The notes under the pieces were generated by a model, which was given only the letters and a program-made list of their open reading frames with translations, made no database searches and was not told the origin of the DNA. A stretch of DNA of 5,551 bases from a bacterium (GTDB taxonomy: Bacteria > Patescibacteriota > CPR2 > UBA1875 > JAJYID01): NCBI GenBank assembly GCA_021823605.1, contig JAKANV010000050.1, positions 1 through 5,551 of the forward strand. Reading direction: 5' to 3'. A program made the position numbers and the translations under genes. Shown piece by piece: positions 5,464 to 5,551 of the stretch. The first letter of the stretch is position 1. Each line of letters starts with the position of its first letter.

Positions 5464-5551
5464 ATGAAAATATCAAATACATTACCTCAATTCAAAGATA
5501 AAAATGCTCTCATTGTCACAACCGGACTTCATACGGCAGATTTCTATATTG
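5464..5551 (+). CDS. Hypothetical protein, N-terminal fragment (runs off the window)
   Basis: An open frame starts with ATG and continues without a stop through 29 codons to the right edge. The peptide begins MKISNTLPQFKDKN and continues ALIVTTGLHTADFYI, which looks like a natural beta strand followed by a loop or helix. I do not recognise the family. No Shine-Dalgarno site is seen; GGG at 5460-5462 is too close to the ATG. The gap after doxX is 63 nt, with only a weak hairpin (5419-5423 with 5432-5436). An alternative on the opposite strand would be the end of a gene whose stop lies within this stretch, but the forward frame has the more protein-like composition. The fragment is too short for a function. 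Confidence 0.5.
   Translation, partial: MKISNTLPQFKDKNALIVTTGLHTADFYI

Noticed and set aside
1..5551. CRISPR arrays, tRNA or rRNA genes, insertion sequences, prophage or defence genes
   Set aside because: No spaced direct repeats, cloverleaf-like segments, terminal inverted repeats or transposase-like frames were seen; the window is almost entirely core translation genes.

Overview
The window is a bacterial str-type translation operon followed by the start of an unrelated stretch. On the + strand it reads: the last 16 codons of rpoC, rpsL (S12), rpsG (S7), fusA (EF-G), tuf (EF-Tu), rpsJ (S10), a strong intrinsic terminator, a separately promoted DoxX-like membrane protein gene, and the first 29 codons of a gene I do not recognise. 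All genes run in one direction.

The DNA is A+T-rich and every stop codon in view is TAA (7 of 7). S12 is the longer Firmicutes-like form, with about 13 extra residues after the N-terminal segment. Tryptophan is TGG and no TGA lies inside a gene, so codes that read UGA as Gly or Trp are unlikely here. The gene order, A+T bias, short intergenic gaps and unusual EF-G would fit a Patescibacteria/CPR lineage such as Saccharibacteria. That assignment is an impression from sequence character, not a demonstrated result.

Layout: 1-51 rpoC end; 52-108 promoter of rpsL; 109-1004 rpsL and rpsG, 11 nt apart; 1005-1086 gap with a clear ribosome binding site for a GTG-started fusA; 1087-3171 fusA; 3172-3263 gap with a good internal promoter and a strong Shine-Dalgarno site for tuf; 3264-4445 tuf; 4476-4796 rpsJ; 4817-4847 terminator; 4858-4920 promoter, palindrome and ribosome binding site of doxX; 4921-5400 doxX; 5464 to the end, a partial gene.

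The operon genes act together in translation. S12 and S7 are small-subunit proteins of the decoding centre and head, S10 is a head protein that doubles as NusE, EF-Tu delivers aminoacyl-tRNA and EF-G drives translocation. The internal tuf promoter would let EF-Tu be made in excess of the upstream products.

The most notable observation is in EF-G. The two loops that normally read the guanine base are both non-canonical: G4 is NKIN rather than NKxD, and the G5 GSAxK loop is replaced by a Gly-rich GGDGRG. EF-Tu, encoded just downstream, keeps both motifs intact. Smaller observations concern a shared extended -10 motif, a perfect palindrome at the doxX start site, a possible leaderless gene, and rpsJ closing the str operon.
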